Source: Trichosphaerium sp. ATCC 40318 (Eukaryota > Discosea > Flabellinia > Trichosidae). Taken from it: a stretch of DNA of 64,000 bases. The translations under genes and the position numbers were made by a program. The notes under the pieces were generated by a model. It did no database searches, was not told the origin of the DNA, and saw only the letters and a list, made by a program, of their open reading frames with translations. The stretch covers positions 124,001 to 188,000 of the forward strand of contig JALMLS010000213.1 of the NCBI GenBank assembly GCA_038496445.1, read 5' to 3'. Below are positions 34,757-46,317 of this stretch, piece after piece; the first letter of the stretch is position 1, and the number at the start of each line of letters is the position of its first letter.

Positions 34757-37075
34757 ATGACGTGTATGAGAGCACTGATACTATTTTTCGCGGCAGTAAC
34801 TGTTATTTATGCTGAAGAAAGCGTTTACGGAGCTTACAAGTTATCTGGAAATGTCATTAATATAGATGAGTTAAAGCACGTGATTAACGCAATAGCTGAG
34901 CGTCAATGTTGTTTTAACTTTTCTTGTTTGTTTGTAGGCAAAAAGTTGATTTAAGCGGTAACGATACTCACTTTACAGTATTCGGTACAGGATCAAAGGA
35001 TGAACGCGAACTGCTTCGCAGATATGGTCTTTTTGTTGAAGATTTCGTTAAAGGTCGTCCATTTCGCGATGTTGCGTTTCCAAGTGGATACCACAATCCA
35101 AGCGTAAGTTCACGTGTCAAAGATCAATTGTTTAGTGAGCTTTCTTTTTGGAACCTAGTAGAAAAATTTTATGTTTGTAACCACGTGATAAATGTTCTAA
35201 TAGGAGCTTTTGAGCGAAATGGAAAGTCTTGTCGCAAAAGACCCGAAGATTGCAATGATAATTGTACAACAACTTTACCAATATTGCTTTTCTGAGCTTT
35301 ACATATTTTTTAGGACCTTATGGATACTTATAATATTCCTAAAACAGCTAATGGACGTACTGTTAAAGCTATAAAGATTTCTGATAACGTTGCTGCTTAC
35401 GAAGTAAGATAGTTTAGTTGAGAGGTAGCGAAGTAACGCCTTAGCTAGGATGAACCGAATTATATATTTGTTTCGAACTGTCATGCTCGTGAAGTCGTTA
35501 CGCCTGAGATTGCTTTAGATACAGCAAAAAGACTTATTGATGGTGGGTAAAAGATACAAGTTAAAGTATAGCTTACCCTGATTAGGTTATGGATCAGATC
35601 CTGAAATCACAGAAATAGTAAATCAAAATCAAGTATGAATCTTTTGGATCCTAGTATACTGATGTAGATAGATTGTGATTGTATGGACGTTTAATCCAGA
35701 TGGCCTACAATATGTTTGGAGTACAAATAATATGTGGAGAAAAAACAGAAGAAACAACGGAGGAGGTAAAGAGCTTAGTTCCGATCGAGAAATCAAATCT
35801 TTGCTCATTTACTGTGTTTTACAAATTTTCTCTGTAGGTATCTTTGGTGTTGATATGAACAGAAACTTCCCTTTTGGATGGTCAGGATTCCCTGGATCAG
35901 GTTCAACTAATCCTTCATCGGACGGATACCGCGGACCTAGTAAGACTTTTTGATTATTTTTTATCTTACAATGTTTCTATGTGCTGCAAGTGAGCCAGAA
36001 GTGCAAGCTGTAATAGCTTTGCAAGAAGACTATGTTCCAGACAAAGTACTAGGTACCTAAATCTTATTAGTTATTAGACGAGGATATATTTCGCCAATCT
36101 AGTGGACCAACCTTGAATATCGTTTTCTTTTTTTACTATTTATTTTTTTTATCTTACTTACTCTAGATTGGCATTCATATGCGAGAGATGTTAGACCATG
36201 TTATGGAACTTCTGGAGAGTTACCAGTAGTTATGAACAATTACTTTAGGTACAATGCAAATGATTTATTTTAGTAGGAACGGAAAATCAATGAGCTTGCC
36301 TTTACCTAAAACCATTTTAACGTTAAGCTTAATTAACTACTTTACCCTCATCTAGGGATATTGCTACCAAACACGGCGACTCAATGGGATACAAGCTAGG
36401 TAACGCAATAGCAATGGGGACACAGGTAATAGCTCAACAGAGACACGTGCACTCAAGATATCTGTTTCTGAAATTACCCTTAGCGTAATAATGCATACCA
36501 TACTTTTGGCGCAGTAGCTGAACTTGTTGAAACTGCGACTTCTTTTCAGCCTTCTGAAAACACTATGAAACAAGAACTCGTAAGGTACTGTCTTGCACAG
36601 GAGTTTGAGAATCCAAAAACAACCTTTCAAAAGGGTTTCCTTGTGCTTTGTTTTATTACTTGTGTTGTCTAAGAGTAACTCTTAGAGTATGGCCTGGTAC
36701 TTTGTTTTGGATTGACCTTCCTATTCCACTATCTGGGCACGTTAAAAACGCACAAGGTGTTCCAATAAGAGCTACTATTGAAATAGTAGATGTCGACTTC
36801 CTCTATGGAGAGTCCAACTACTCTAACCCTAAGAATGGTCGATACCACGTTTGGATACCAGCAGGTACATTGAAATATGAAACAATTTCTAAAACTGGTT
36901 TAAGGTCAGCGCACTGTAAGATTCACGGCATCTGGGTAAGTTGGTTTTTTTAAGGATTTTCATTTAAACGTTTTATAGGTACTCCCCTGTGACATTGACT
37001 GTCGAAATTACATCTTCGGGTGTTGTACGTGAGGTTGTGATGTCAAATCAAGAGCCGTATATCAACAGCCAATAG
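34757..37075 (+). CDS. Secreted M14-family metallocarboxypeptidase
   Basis: ATG 34757 starts a signal peptide (RALILFFAAVTVIYA). A propeptide-like region follows (YGAYKLSGNVINIDELKHVI; HFTVFGTGSKDERELLRRYG). The catalytic domain shows FVSNCHAREVVTPEIALDTA (the zinc ligands HxxE), IVIVWTFNPDGLQYVWSTNN, MWRKNRRNN, FGVDMNRNFPFGWSGFPGSG (substrate-binding NRN), PSSDGYRGPS, EPEVQAVIALQ, DWHSYA (third zinc ligand His) and FGAVAELVETATSFQP (candidate catalytic Glu). A C-terminal beta domain of the regulatory-like type follows (PLSGHVKNAQGVPIRATIEI; NPKNGRYHVWIPAGTL), ending NQEPYINSQ. It would trim C-terminal residues from peptides outside the cell or in a digestive vacuole. There are about twelve small introns. 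Confidence 0.9.
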
Positions 37076-37167
37076 CAAAAAGTACGAACTCTTTATCGTA
37101 AATAAAAAAATATGAACGTGAGAACAGCTGTATTCTAAACAACATGTTTGTACACAATGTTAGGTAT

Positions 37168-38675
37168 TTACTGCTGTGACGTATTCAGGACCGCTTTTAG
37201 ATACTTAACAACTTCTTTATGTCCATTCTTACGTGCTATATCAATTGCAGTAGTGTTGACTCCATTTATATCTATTGTCACACTTAAATCAACTACATTT
37301 GATTAGCCCAGATAGATACAATCAAAAAAATACAATCATACTATTAGGAGTGTTACATATCTTCTGTACTATGTCCAGATGTCCTTGGATACAAGCCCAC
37401 ATGAGTAAAGTCGCATGTCTCGTCTCTGCTTTTTGGAAGTCATCATCACCTTCAGAGATTGGAGCCGGATAGTAATAGTCGTTTTCTTCTGAGTAAGCTA
37501 GTAAAAATTATTCACAAACCTCTTGTTAATCACGTGCTTATGCCCGCCTTGAAATAAAGACTGAAATTACCTAACACAAATAATGAATATAAGGTTATCT
37601 TGGCAAGATAATTGGGAGAAAGATAATAGGAGCTCATACTCACCATAATACACCCAATCTATATAAGGTCCTATTGAATTTATGTTAAAGTTCTCAAAGA
37701 ACTCATCACCAATTTCTTCACTATCAGATGTATCTCCTTTGTGTTGAAGACCGTTGCCAATCTTAAGGGCAAGTTTTAAAGCCATTTCAAAGTTGTTGAA
37801 GTCCCCTACAACACTGTCAACAATTTTATCAACACTAGGACAATGAAATCCTTGTTTCAAACACTTTTATTTTACCTCTGTACGCAAATGCGATCATATG
37901 GTGAGCGGAGTTGATTGTTCCGCGACTTCCTGAGTTTTATTTATGAGCTTTAAAACAATAAAGCGTTTAAAAGTGTACCTATCCGCCCAGAATGTTTGTG
38001 TGGCTGTAATAGGCGACCCTTGTTGGGTATTAAACCGAAAACGCCTACAATGCGATTTAACGTGCCTTTAATTCTGTCAACGCGTCTTTGTACTGTTCTA
38101 GAGCGGTTGCGCCGATAAGTTGTTCTCTGCAGTGTTCAGAATAGTCTCGCTGTAGTAACTCTTTCCAAAGCTAAAACACGCCGTCAAACGATAATATAAC
38201 TCGTTTTAACGAATTGCAAAGAACCTGCGTACCTGTTCATCTTTCCCTATCCTCTCCCACTGTCTGCAAGTATATATGCATGAGCACAGGTCCTCAACAT
38301 CAATAAATGCAAAGATAAACACAAGTTTCTGCAATCAAGTTAACTTCTTACAATGTGCACTCTTGACGCCGCACCTCCTCTGGTAGAGTATCCATACGAA
38401 ACGTTGTAGATTTGAAAGCAGCTTAACACAAAAAAAAAGTTTCAGTTAAAATAGTAGTTTATTGCTTACCAGATCTGTTCTTATACCATTCTCAATAATG
38501 GTGTACACGAAGATTCGAATGCATACCAGAACGTATGATATACCTGAGGATTGCTATAGGTGAACTGGCAACCTTGTTTATCTGGTGGCGGATCAGGTTT
38601 CTTTTAGGTTTTCGCCTTGACACAGTGTCTCCAAAAAAATCAATATAGAGCTGGCAGTGTAAACACCTTGTCCAT
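37168..38675 (-). CDS. F-box-type protein with ankyrin-like repeats
   Basis: ATG 38675 gives DKVFTLPALY. Downstream exons include FRMDTLPEEVRRQECTL and LWKELLQRDYSEHCREQLIG with LEQYKDALTELKA, the usual LWKxLxxRD shape after an F-box. The repeats are SRGTINSAHHMIAFAYR with VDKIVDSVVGDFNNFEMALK, then RHATLLMWACIQGHLDIVQK, then GVNTTAIDIARKNGHKEVVK ending YLKAVLNTSQQ. The last two clearly fit the ankyrin pattern TxLxxAxxxGHxxIVxxL. Between repeats is an acidic stretch (GDTSDSEEIGDEFFENFNIN). N-terminal exon joins are tentative. It is likely an SCF or other adaptor with ankyrin substrate binding. Confidence 0.6.
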
Positions 38676-38785
38676 AATAGCATTATTGTCTAAAAAATTC
38701 GTAATTTAGGCCTCGACGTGGTCAGATTAAGTGAAAGTAATGTCTTCTACAACCTATTTTAAGTCTTGAATCCGCAATTCTACAA

Positions 38786-39148
38786 ATGGGTAACATAGCT
38801 GGCTACTACGTAGAAGAAAAACTAGTTGAAGGAAAAACTGTATTAACAACAACATACAATGGACGTAAATACGCCCTCAAACCGCTATTTACATGTGAGG
38901 ACTGTAACAGAGACTCAGAGAGCGCTGTATGCACATCATGTAACACAAGGTATCAATGTGACGGCTGTAACAAAAAGATGAGGGTCAAAGAGAGAACTAA
39001 AACAAAGGACGGGTATTTTTGTGGATTATGTGCCGTAGAGTTATTTTACATGCATTGCGGTAAACGTGATCACAAGAAATATGGATCTTGTGGTTATGGT
39101 TCTTGGAGTTGCCAAGAGTGTACTGATGGCATGTCGAGGTACTCTTAA
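38786..39148 (+). CDS. Small Cys-rich zinc-binding-type protein
   Basis: A single 120-codon exon from ATG 38786. After GNIAGYYVEEKLVEGKTVLT it has six CxxC pairs: CEDC, CTSC, CDGCNKKM, CGLC, a CGKRDHKKYGSCG stretch, and SWSCQEC. The spacing suggests two or three zinc ribbons. No family was recognised. It sits beside the broken Cys-rich gene on the opposite strand, and the two share the pattern of CxxC pairs, an aromatic before Cys (YFCGLC here, YFCRDC there) and LFY. They may be members of one local family, together with the Cys-rich F-box gene at 20087. Confidence 0.55.
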   Translation: MGNIAGYYVEEKLVEGKTVLTTTYNGRKYALKPLFTCEDCNRDSESAVCTSCNTRYQCDGCNKKMRVKERTKTKDGYFCGLCAVELFYMHCGKRDHKKYGSCGYGSWSCQECTDGMSRYS

Positions 39149-39500
39149 ATGTGTAAAATGGCGTTGTAAATAATAAAATCACAACAAGTTCTTCCATCGC
39201 AATAAATACAACCTATTGCTAGAGGTGAATTAGCACAAAAAACATAATGTCAGTCTTATGGTATAAAACTGAAATAAAACGTAGCCACAGGCATTGACCA
39301 AAGGCATTCTTTTTGCTAAGATTAATCAAAACTATCGTATGCACACGTGATTTTTATTTGGAGTTCCAAATGATTTGATTCTTAGATAATAATTTAACAT
39401 TCATCAAGTCTATGTACCTTTCCAGGCAACTTGTTACAAAGCAGTATGGTTTTGTATTGGTATCATTATTCAAGACCTTGCAATACTGCAATAGTAACCG
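39149..39500. other. Intergenic, no gene recognised
   Basis: CACGTG occurs near 39343. The right part probably still contains remnants of the Cys-rich repeats described for 39501-39827. Confidence 0.3.
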
Positions 39501-39827
39501 CTCGACGATCATAAAATAAGGGGCAATACCTGTATGTACCATATATGCCCGTATTAATAGTAACAAAAATCGATACCTCGACGATCATAAAATAAGGTTG
39601 TATGCACACAATCCTAACAAGTATTAGTGTCCTCGCATTGATTCTTTCCACAATCACAACATTAATGTAGACAGCTTGCGTTTCATTCTTATTTGTTCAG
39701 AAATGTTCTTTTGTAGCATTACAAGTCAAAACAAAGTGTGTTTTTATTTTCTTACTTTTAGTAGCGATTATTAAGACCCATACAGTCTCTACAAAAGTAC
39801 CCACGCCCTTGGCGATCATAAAATAAG
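39501..39827 (-). repeat. Three copies of a 20-bp motif encoding LFYDR in decaying Cys-rich repeats
   Basis: On the plus strand ctcgacgatcataaaataag occurs at 39501-39520 and 39577-39596, and a near copy at 39808-39827. The first spacing is 76 bases; the second, 231, is three times 77. On the minus strand each encodes LFYDR[QR]-type sequence, with Cys residues around it in the copies at 39577 and 39808. The two lower copies are interrupted by stops. Confidence 0.65.
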
Positions 39828-40482
39828 TTACCATCTTGACAATCTTTACATGCTAGCGTGTTATCACAACCATTATCACAACTGATTCCACAGTCTGGAT
39901 CAGAACATATTACCTTTTAGCAGTAGTCACAAGTGAAATTATCATCAGCATGCTCTCTACACAAAAAATCTTTACATAGTTCACACTGAGTCTTTACTTC
40001 ATCTGAGTTTAGCTCTATACAACTCGAGCACCAAACAACATCACAAAGTCCACACTTTAGTCTTGGTTCACACGCTTCGCATAAGAATTGAGTATTACCA
40101 GTATTGTCATTGCAGCAATCATTCCCATTTTCATCATCACTACAAAAATCATCGTTTTGGAATTGGTAACAATCAACTGCTGGTGGCTTGACAACTTGAT
40201 GGCAATAAAAACAGTATTTGTGATTAGATTTTTTGGCTTCTAAGAATTGTTCCGCATAGTGCTTCTCTGCTTCCAAGTACTTAGTACGCTCCTGTTTTGT
40301 CTATTTTTAAATTCCTCGAGTTCTTTGTTTTGTTCAGCGAGGAAACGTGCGTTCTCAGTTCTTATTTTGGAATTAAGAGCCTTTATTTTATCTGGGAACT
40401 GTTGATTTATAAATGGTTGATATTCTGCGCTGTTTGTCAGAGTTGTATTCAATTTCCGTTTTTTAGCTGCTGGAGGGTCCAT
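39758..40482 (-). pseudogene. Coiled-coil plus Cys-rich protein gene, apparently broken
   Basis: ATG 40482 starts DPPAAKKRKLNTTLTNSAEY, then a coiled coil ending EQNKELEEFKN. Near 40295-40305 the frame changes by one base within an A-run, and the coiled coil goes on as QERTKYLEAEKHYAEQFLEA without loss of pattern. The Cys-rich region follows (KYCFYCHQVV, CEACEPRLKCGLCDVVWCSS, CELCKDFLC) up to CDYC, where a TAA stands in frame (39917-39919). Beyond it the same frame continues VICSDPDCGISCDNGCDNTL, then CKDCQDGNLFYDRQGRGYFC, to the stop at 39758. No intron fits either break. Two independent lesions suggest a pseudogene; a sequencing slip could explain only the first. No function is assigned. 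Confidence 0.6.
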
Positions 40483-40944
40483 ATTCTTTTTTGGATGTAA
40501 TACTAAGCGTATTAGTGTAAAAACTAGACCGCGTGTTCACTAGCTGCAAAAATGAAGTGGTGATGTTAGTCTGGAGGTATACAACTGTTGTTAACCTGTT
40601 ATTGCCTCTATTTACTTGACCCAAGTCTTCCTTAGTAATAACAGAAATGCGATTGATACTTAGAATCAATCATGGTAGAAAGCAAGGTTGTTTATTCAAA
40701 AAGATCGCTGTTATTACCAAAAGCTAGAAAAAAATTGAAAGCCACACCAAGGTACTAAACTGATCTAGCGGAATTTGACATGGCAAGCCAAAAGGTGGCC
40801 CAAGAATTTCTTGAGATAAACTCAAGTAATTTTTCCAAGTATTCACGACTTTATTCTTTACATAAATTCTTTAGCACTTTTATCGAATACTATCTTGTCA
40901 ATGATGAGGTCTTTGTTCACATCTTCTTTATAATGAAAGTGCCA
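40483..40944. other. Intergenic with a possible small ORF on +
   Basis: A 76-codon plus-strand ORF from ATG 40780 (ASQKVAQEFLEINSSNFSKY) runs to 41010, overlapping the 3' end of the opposite F-box gene. Its second half is antisense to that gene's C-terminus, so it is probably chance. Confidence 0.3.
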
Positions 40945-41956
40945 TTATTTATGAAAACGAGAAAACATACAATGCATCTCCAAGTTGTCGTTCTCAAAAA
41001 TTTCTTCTAATTCGAATGTGATTGCCCCTGGTTTTACCTTTGCTAGGAACTTATTGGGTCCACACAGATGATGGCTTATACTTGTCTCAGAGAGCTTGAC
41101 ATCCTTTGATTCATGGATAGTTGTAGACGCGTCAAACTCTGCTTGAGATACCTTTGTTGATATAAACACGTTTTCTGAAGAGAAGATCTTCATTCGACGC
41201 ACCTCTTTGACATTGTAGATTAACGTGCATATAACAGGATAAAAGTCATCTTCTATTTCGGTTGTATACACCATGTTATTCACAATACAATTGTATTTGC
41301 TTCCATTTCGTTTATACGAACCGGTTATGTCATACGACATTGTATGAGGGATAGGCCAGTCATCGCTTTCATCTTCAAACGTTTTTAGCCTAAACGTCTT
41401 CTTTTTTGGTACCAGGACAAGCGAATACTCTGTCGATAGATTTCCCTTGCGACAGTAACGTATTGCTGATCGAAGAAGCGTCATAGTACTAGTCAGCTTA
41501 ATTATGGACTGCAAAACTTTCTCTGAAAATGGAGTCACTGAGTTTAAGGCCTCTCAAACACAGACAATGAGAAATGATAATTTATTGGTACCCATGTCTA
41601 TTATACAAGCTGTTGACACATTATATTCCAACAGCACTTCCTCTGCGAGCGATTGGAAATGGTTGCATTGACGGATTCGCCGGAGATTGGTCATGTTTAT
41701 TAAAAAGCTTCATTCTCTCTGATACGGACGTTAATTTTTTGTTGAGCTCCTTTTTATAGTCCCATTTGTTTAAATCTTCTATAGAATGATCGCATGCGTA
41801 TTTTGATGTGTACAAGTCCCTCCATAGACGATTATCTCTTAAATCATGTTTAAATGTCTTGCAAGTACGTATCAATGCTGCTGTTGATACCCAAGGGCTT
41901 TTACGGTACAGGATTATCTTTCTTATGACTTCAATTGGCAAGTCCGTTATGCTCAT
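40945..41956 (-). CDS. F-box protein with unassigned C-terminal domain
   Basis: ATG 41956 gives an F-box: SITDLPIEVIRKIILYRKSP, then TAALIRTCKTFKHDLRDNRL and WRDLYTSKYACDHSIEDLNK, then NKWDYKKEL. The first exon ends ARRG at a gtgctg donor near 41637, and the next starts after actcag at 41539, joining in phase to TPFSEKVLQSIIKLTSTMTL. The C-terminal 190 residues (RLKTFEDESDDWPIPHTMSY; YNCIVNNMVYTTEIEDDFYP; GPNKFLAKVKPGAITFELEE) look like a beta-rich domain of unknown family. It ends HCMFSRFHK. The probable role is an SCF substrate receptor. Confidence 0.65.
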
Positions 41957-42689
41957 GGTGATTGTTTTGTAAATGTGAATAGGTGCCAGATTTTTTTTGA
42001 CGAAAAAAGACGATTGTTGTGACACTGTTTTCTGAATAAAATACACACCTAGTAATAAGAGTTCAACGAAGCAAGCGAAAAGCTATCAGCCTGATGAGTC
42101 GTGAAGTTACAGGAAACGTCAAGCAATGTAGTACTTTTTTTGTTGTCAATCACATGCTCATACACGTTTAAAGGAGCGACAAAGTCTCAGCATAAATCTC
42201 TGTTTTATAATCAATCTTATAGATGATAGACATATATCTATGGCGGTTACGGACAAGCCACGCTATACTACTTGCCCTAAGCTACAAGTTAGCGCTTTCG
42301 TTGGTGAAATAGGATGAGTTGTTACTTTACTTGCATAGAGGTGTATTTTATGAACGCCTTTCATTGATTCCTTTATCAGTAACTAAAGTGTTGCTGAGGT
42401 CAATAGCAAAGTGCCTTAACACCTTCACCTGACAGATTTGTACACGAATAGAGTTTCTTTAATTTGTTTCATTAGAGAATGTTTTACCATTACAGAATTC
42501 TTGGCGTGAGGCTCATTGTTTTTTTGGTTTGAAACCATTTACTCTAAATACTTACCCTCACTTGACTGGTTAGTATAGAGTGCGTATTTAGCGTACCAAG
42601 TAATGTTTTGTCGTAGACTGTACATAGTAATATTAAAAATATGAAAAAAAACTTGTGTGCTGTCAACAGTGTTTAATTAAGTTCAGTTG
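41957..42689. other. Long intergenic stretch, no gene recognised
   Basis: Both flanking genes are on the minus strand. It is A+T-rich with many stops in all frames. It should include the promoter of the 41956 F-box gene and the 3' flank of the SH2 gene. Confidence 0.4.
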
Positions 42690-45600
42690 TTATTGTACGT
42701 ATTTTATTCTACGATTTGTTTGAAGAATAAAGTCAATAACTTGAGTATCATAATGTTTACTTTCATCTGATCCACCTGTTATTGTTATATCTGTTACTAC
42801 TTCATTTTTTGTTTTACCAAGCTCATCAATACCAGATTGATCACAGCATACTTTACCCAATACTATTTTCTGAAGTGTGTTGTTTTCATTCAAACAAGAA
42901 CATAGTTGAGCCATGCCAAAATTACTCTTTAATTGGAAAAAAGTAAGAAAACAAGGAAAAGAAATTATTTGATGTATCAAAAAAAAAATTCCGTTTAGGT
43001 TTTTCAAACATGCTCTCTGGACAACAGCCAATAATTTATCAACGCTATTGTAGCACTGCATAATATTAATTTATCCATTGATAAATTAAAGAGTAACTAT
43101 GAGTCAAAAAGGCTCTGAAAGGAGCAATAAAACGCCAGAAGTGGAAGCAAAAAGTTATAAACAGAAATTTGTAAAATGTTGAACGTACAAGACCTAATGA
43201 TTGAATAGAGAGTTCCTCCAGCACTGTATTTGTTTTTAAAACTTCAAATAGAGATATAATATGTGGATTTACTTTGTTAAGAAAAAAAGTATGAGAAAGA
43301 TCCAAGTTTATAATAGAAGAGCTCTTAGCTACACCCTTAACAAAAAAAATTTTAGTAACACAGTGACTTGGATATCTTACCGAGTATAACGTGGCTAATC
43401 CACGAGTAGTATCTGTTCTGACACCTTCTAAAACTAGTTTTTTAAGTGTGCTTGATTTTGTTGCTATAGATGATAGACACTCTGCGCCCTCATCTCCAAT
43501 ATCTGTTGGAAAAAAAATTATAAGCTGAAAAGAACAAATATTTGGGTTTTTTTACATCCGGTACGTACAATTAAAAGGTATCGACAACACTGTCAACATT
43601 GAAAACTTTACAATAACACTCTGAAGCTGACGGAGAAGTTTCCATGAGAACGCTTTAAAAGCAAGATGATAAGTACAACCAAGAGACAAAATTAAAATGT
43701 AAAAAAGTGTTAAGTGCTTACATGAATTGGCTGGTGAAACAGCAAACCATTGTACTTTACGCCCTGGAAGAGATAACTCGCGTAGTATTATATTATTTTG
43801 TTCAATATGCTGAATAAGTCGACACCCACTCTCATCTCCAATACCATAATTATTATTCTCTGTACAACAGTTCAGTAAAGTTACAACACTGCAAAAAAAA
43901 AAGTGTTCAAAAAATGTACAAGAGTTTCTTACCTAGTTTCAACTTGACCATTTTATCGCCTTTTAGAGACTTTAATAATATGTCTAGTACAGGAGGATAA
44001 AATCTGAAATCACTAAAATTCGCTTTTACATGCCCAGGTGCAACTACACCACGCTAAACAAATCTGTAAGCAACAAGAAAAAATCTGAAGTAACAAACAT
44101 GCCTTGAGCCCAAAAACTGGAGCGAATCTCATTACTAATACGTCAATACGTGTTGCTCCCTCTTTCCTAATATTCTCTGGTAGATTTGCGCCAAAATAAT
44201 ATACTATAGGGAAAGGATAGACAACTCCCTTTGAGATGAGCTTGTGAACAAACTTTCCTATTTTAGAAAGTGAATAAAAAGTTGATCAAAAAATCACGTG
44301 TTCCACAAAAACAAAAGGACGTGTCAATGATAATACTTGTGGTTATTTCATAAAAGATACTAGAGTTCACAATAACCCGATAAAGGAAAAAAAAAAGCTT
44401 TTTTTAATGTTTACCTTCACTTCGATAGGACAAGACAGATTTCTCTGCAATTGAGCTTGGTCGAATTAAAAAATCTCCATCTTTCCCTAATAGCTTTTCT
44501 GCATCTACACGTGAACGTTGGTGATAGCAATTGGTTATTTCGACTAAATAGAAATGAGTACAGTTATATAAAACAAAGTACTTACAAAATAGTTGCGCTT
44601 TTTGAGAAGCTTGATGAAAACCTCGTGGTAAGTCACATCCGTTGAGTATCTTGGATATAGAGTATATTGATACATATCGCCTTGAAGATCTTGTCAGAGC
44701 CGACGCTTTATCATCTAGAATACAAAAGTCAGATAGAGCTCCAATAGTTTTTTGGTCACAATTAATCAAAAAAAAAATATCGCACCTGTTATGTAGCTGT
44801 TTAGAAATGTCAAATGCTTTGGTTCAACCTTAATACCAGCCTTATAGGCTGCTTGCATAAAATTATCAAAGCTCACCAAACTCTATTGATACGGTTAACC
44901 AAGCTTAGATAGAATAAGAAACTCACCTTTGTTCCAAAACTATCACACCAAAATTGCTTTGCAACAGGCCAACCAAGATCACGCCATATTGGAAAGTTTG
45001 AAGCTGTATAAAGATTTTCTGCAATAACACCCGAACCTTCATACTGAATTTGTTGTATCATATTACTTTTATCATCTGAACAAATCAATTAAAAATGAAA
45101 AAAGCCATAATGAAAAATAAATAAATAAAATAAAATCCTTTGAGTGAGTGACGTACCAATAACAAATTGTGTTTGCCAATCACCTTTAATAACACCAGAA
45201 AATTTACAATTTACAGTATCACTATATAAAAAGTCAGACAGAGCAATTAACAAGTAAGTAATTGCACAAAATGAGCAAAAAAACGAAACTAATTCCTTAC
45301 GTTGTTTGTACGTAACAACCTTTGATTTCTTGATGCGTTGTAATAATATGAATATCACGAGCTAACAGCACTTCTATAATCATCGCCTCGACTGGTGTCT
45401 CACATTCTTTAAATGCAAGTGTCAAAATGGATTCAGTGAATAGAAAATTTTGAAGTAACAATCAAGTGTCGACCTTTGTTTAACGTTTTTTTCAAAATTT
45501 TCCAACGTTTTGTCTACGTACCATAGTAAGAAACCTTGAACGCAGCTAAAGACGCTGAAGTTTCAACATCGTTGAGTGCCACTTGCGTGCAAATGTCGCT

Positions 45601-46108
45601 TGGTCGCGTAGAAAAGCAGTAGTAGTAATGAATCAGGTTCAACTGTAAAGAGTTAACGGTTTGTTGGGTGTTAAAACAATTTCTAAGGTATTTGTAATAA
45701 TTCTGAAAATAATGCCCCCAGTACCTTGCGTAAGTGAAGACAGTCAACCTTTGGGCGTTTCTAAACGTTATTAGATTAAAAATCAGAGAAGGGCTAAAAG
45801 AGCTAATGGGTAGTGCCTTGTTTTTTGCGACATCCTTAAAATTAGCGTGATGCTTTAATGAAGCTTTACATTCATCGAGAGACCAAAAACGCAACGCATG
45901 CGATAACCATACTATTGGCGATGTAGAAAACGCTTCAGAGATACGTCGTGTTGATCTGGCGAGTGCTAACTGCGTATTGATTGGCAAGCGCAAAAATATT
46001 AACGAAAGTAGATCTCCAGGTAAATCTACAACGAAATTAAACTCGCCACCATCACCAACGAAAAACGCGTAAAAAAAAGTGTTGAAACTTACCTGGTAGA
46101 TTGCTCAT
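42690..46108 (-). CDS. F-box, SH2 and leucine-rich-repeat protein
   Basis: ATG 46108 gives MSNLP, spliced by gtaagt to LPGDLLSLIFLRLPINTQLA with LARSTRRISEAF, a clear F-box. Middle exons read ECETPVEAMIIEVLLA, CKFSGVIKGDWQTQFVIG, GSGVIAENLYTASNFPIWRD and SFDNFMQAAYKAGIKVEPKH. An SH2 domain follows: CYHQRSRVDAEKLLGKDGDF, then LIRPSSIAEKSVLSYRSEGK, with the phosphotyrosine-binding Arg in FLIR. Then come YYFGANLPENIRKEGATRID, VLVMRFAPVFGLKA and a run of leucine-rich repeats (ILLKSLKGDKMVKLKLG; IILRELSLPGRKVQW; STLKKLVLEGVRTD; SSIINLDLSHTFFL; TVLEELSIQSLGL; NNTLQKIVLG). It ends TNRRIKY-VQ. Dictyostelium has separate SH2 proteins with an F-box (FbxB) and with LRRs (LrrB); here both occur in one gene. 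It would tether SCF ubiquitination to phosphotyrosine targets. Confidence 0.8.
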
Positions 46109-46317
46109 TCGTTAACCTCGCGGCGAAAGCCTCGTACAGCTCCACAGTGGCACTTACGAGCCGTACAACCGCGGTCTTTACCAGTCACATAGCGAACAAT
46201 TCTCCACAGATGCAATTTTCACTCAGAAGATAGTTATAAGCCTTCTCTGCTCTACCAAAAGAACTGAAATAGTATTGACGTCACTCAAGCTTTCTTTTGA
46301 GAGCGTAGATAAAGATC

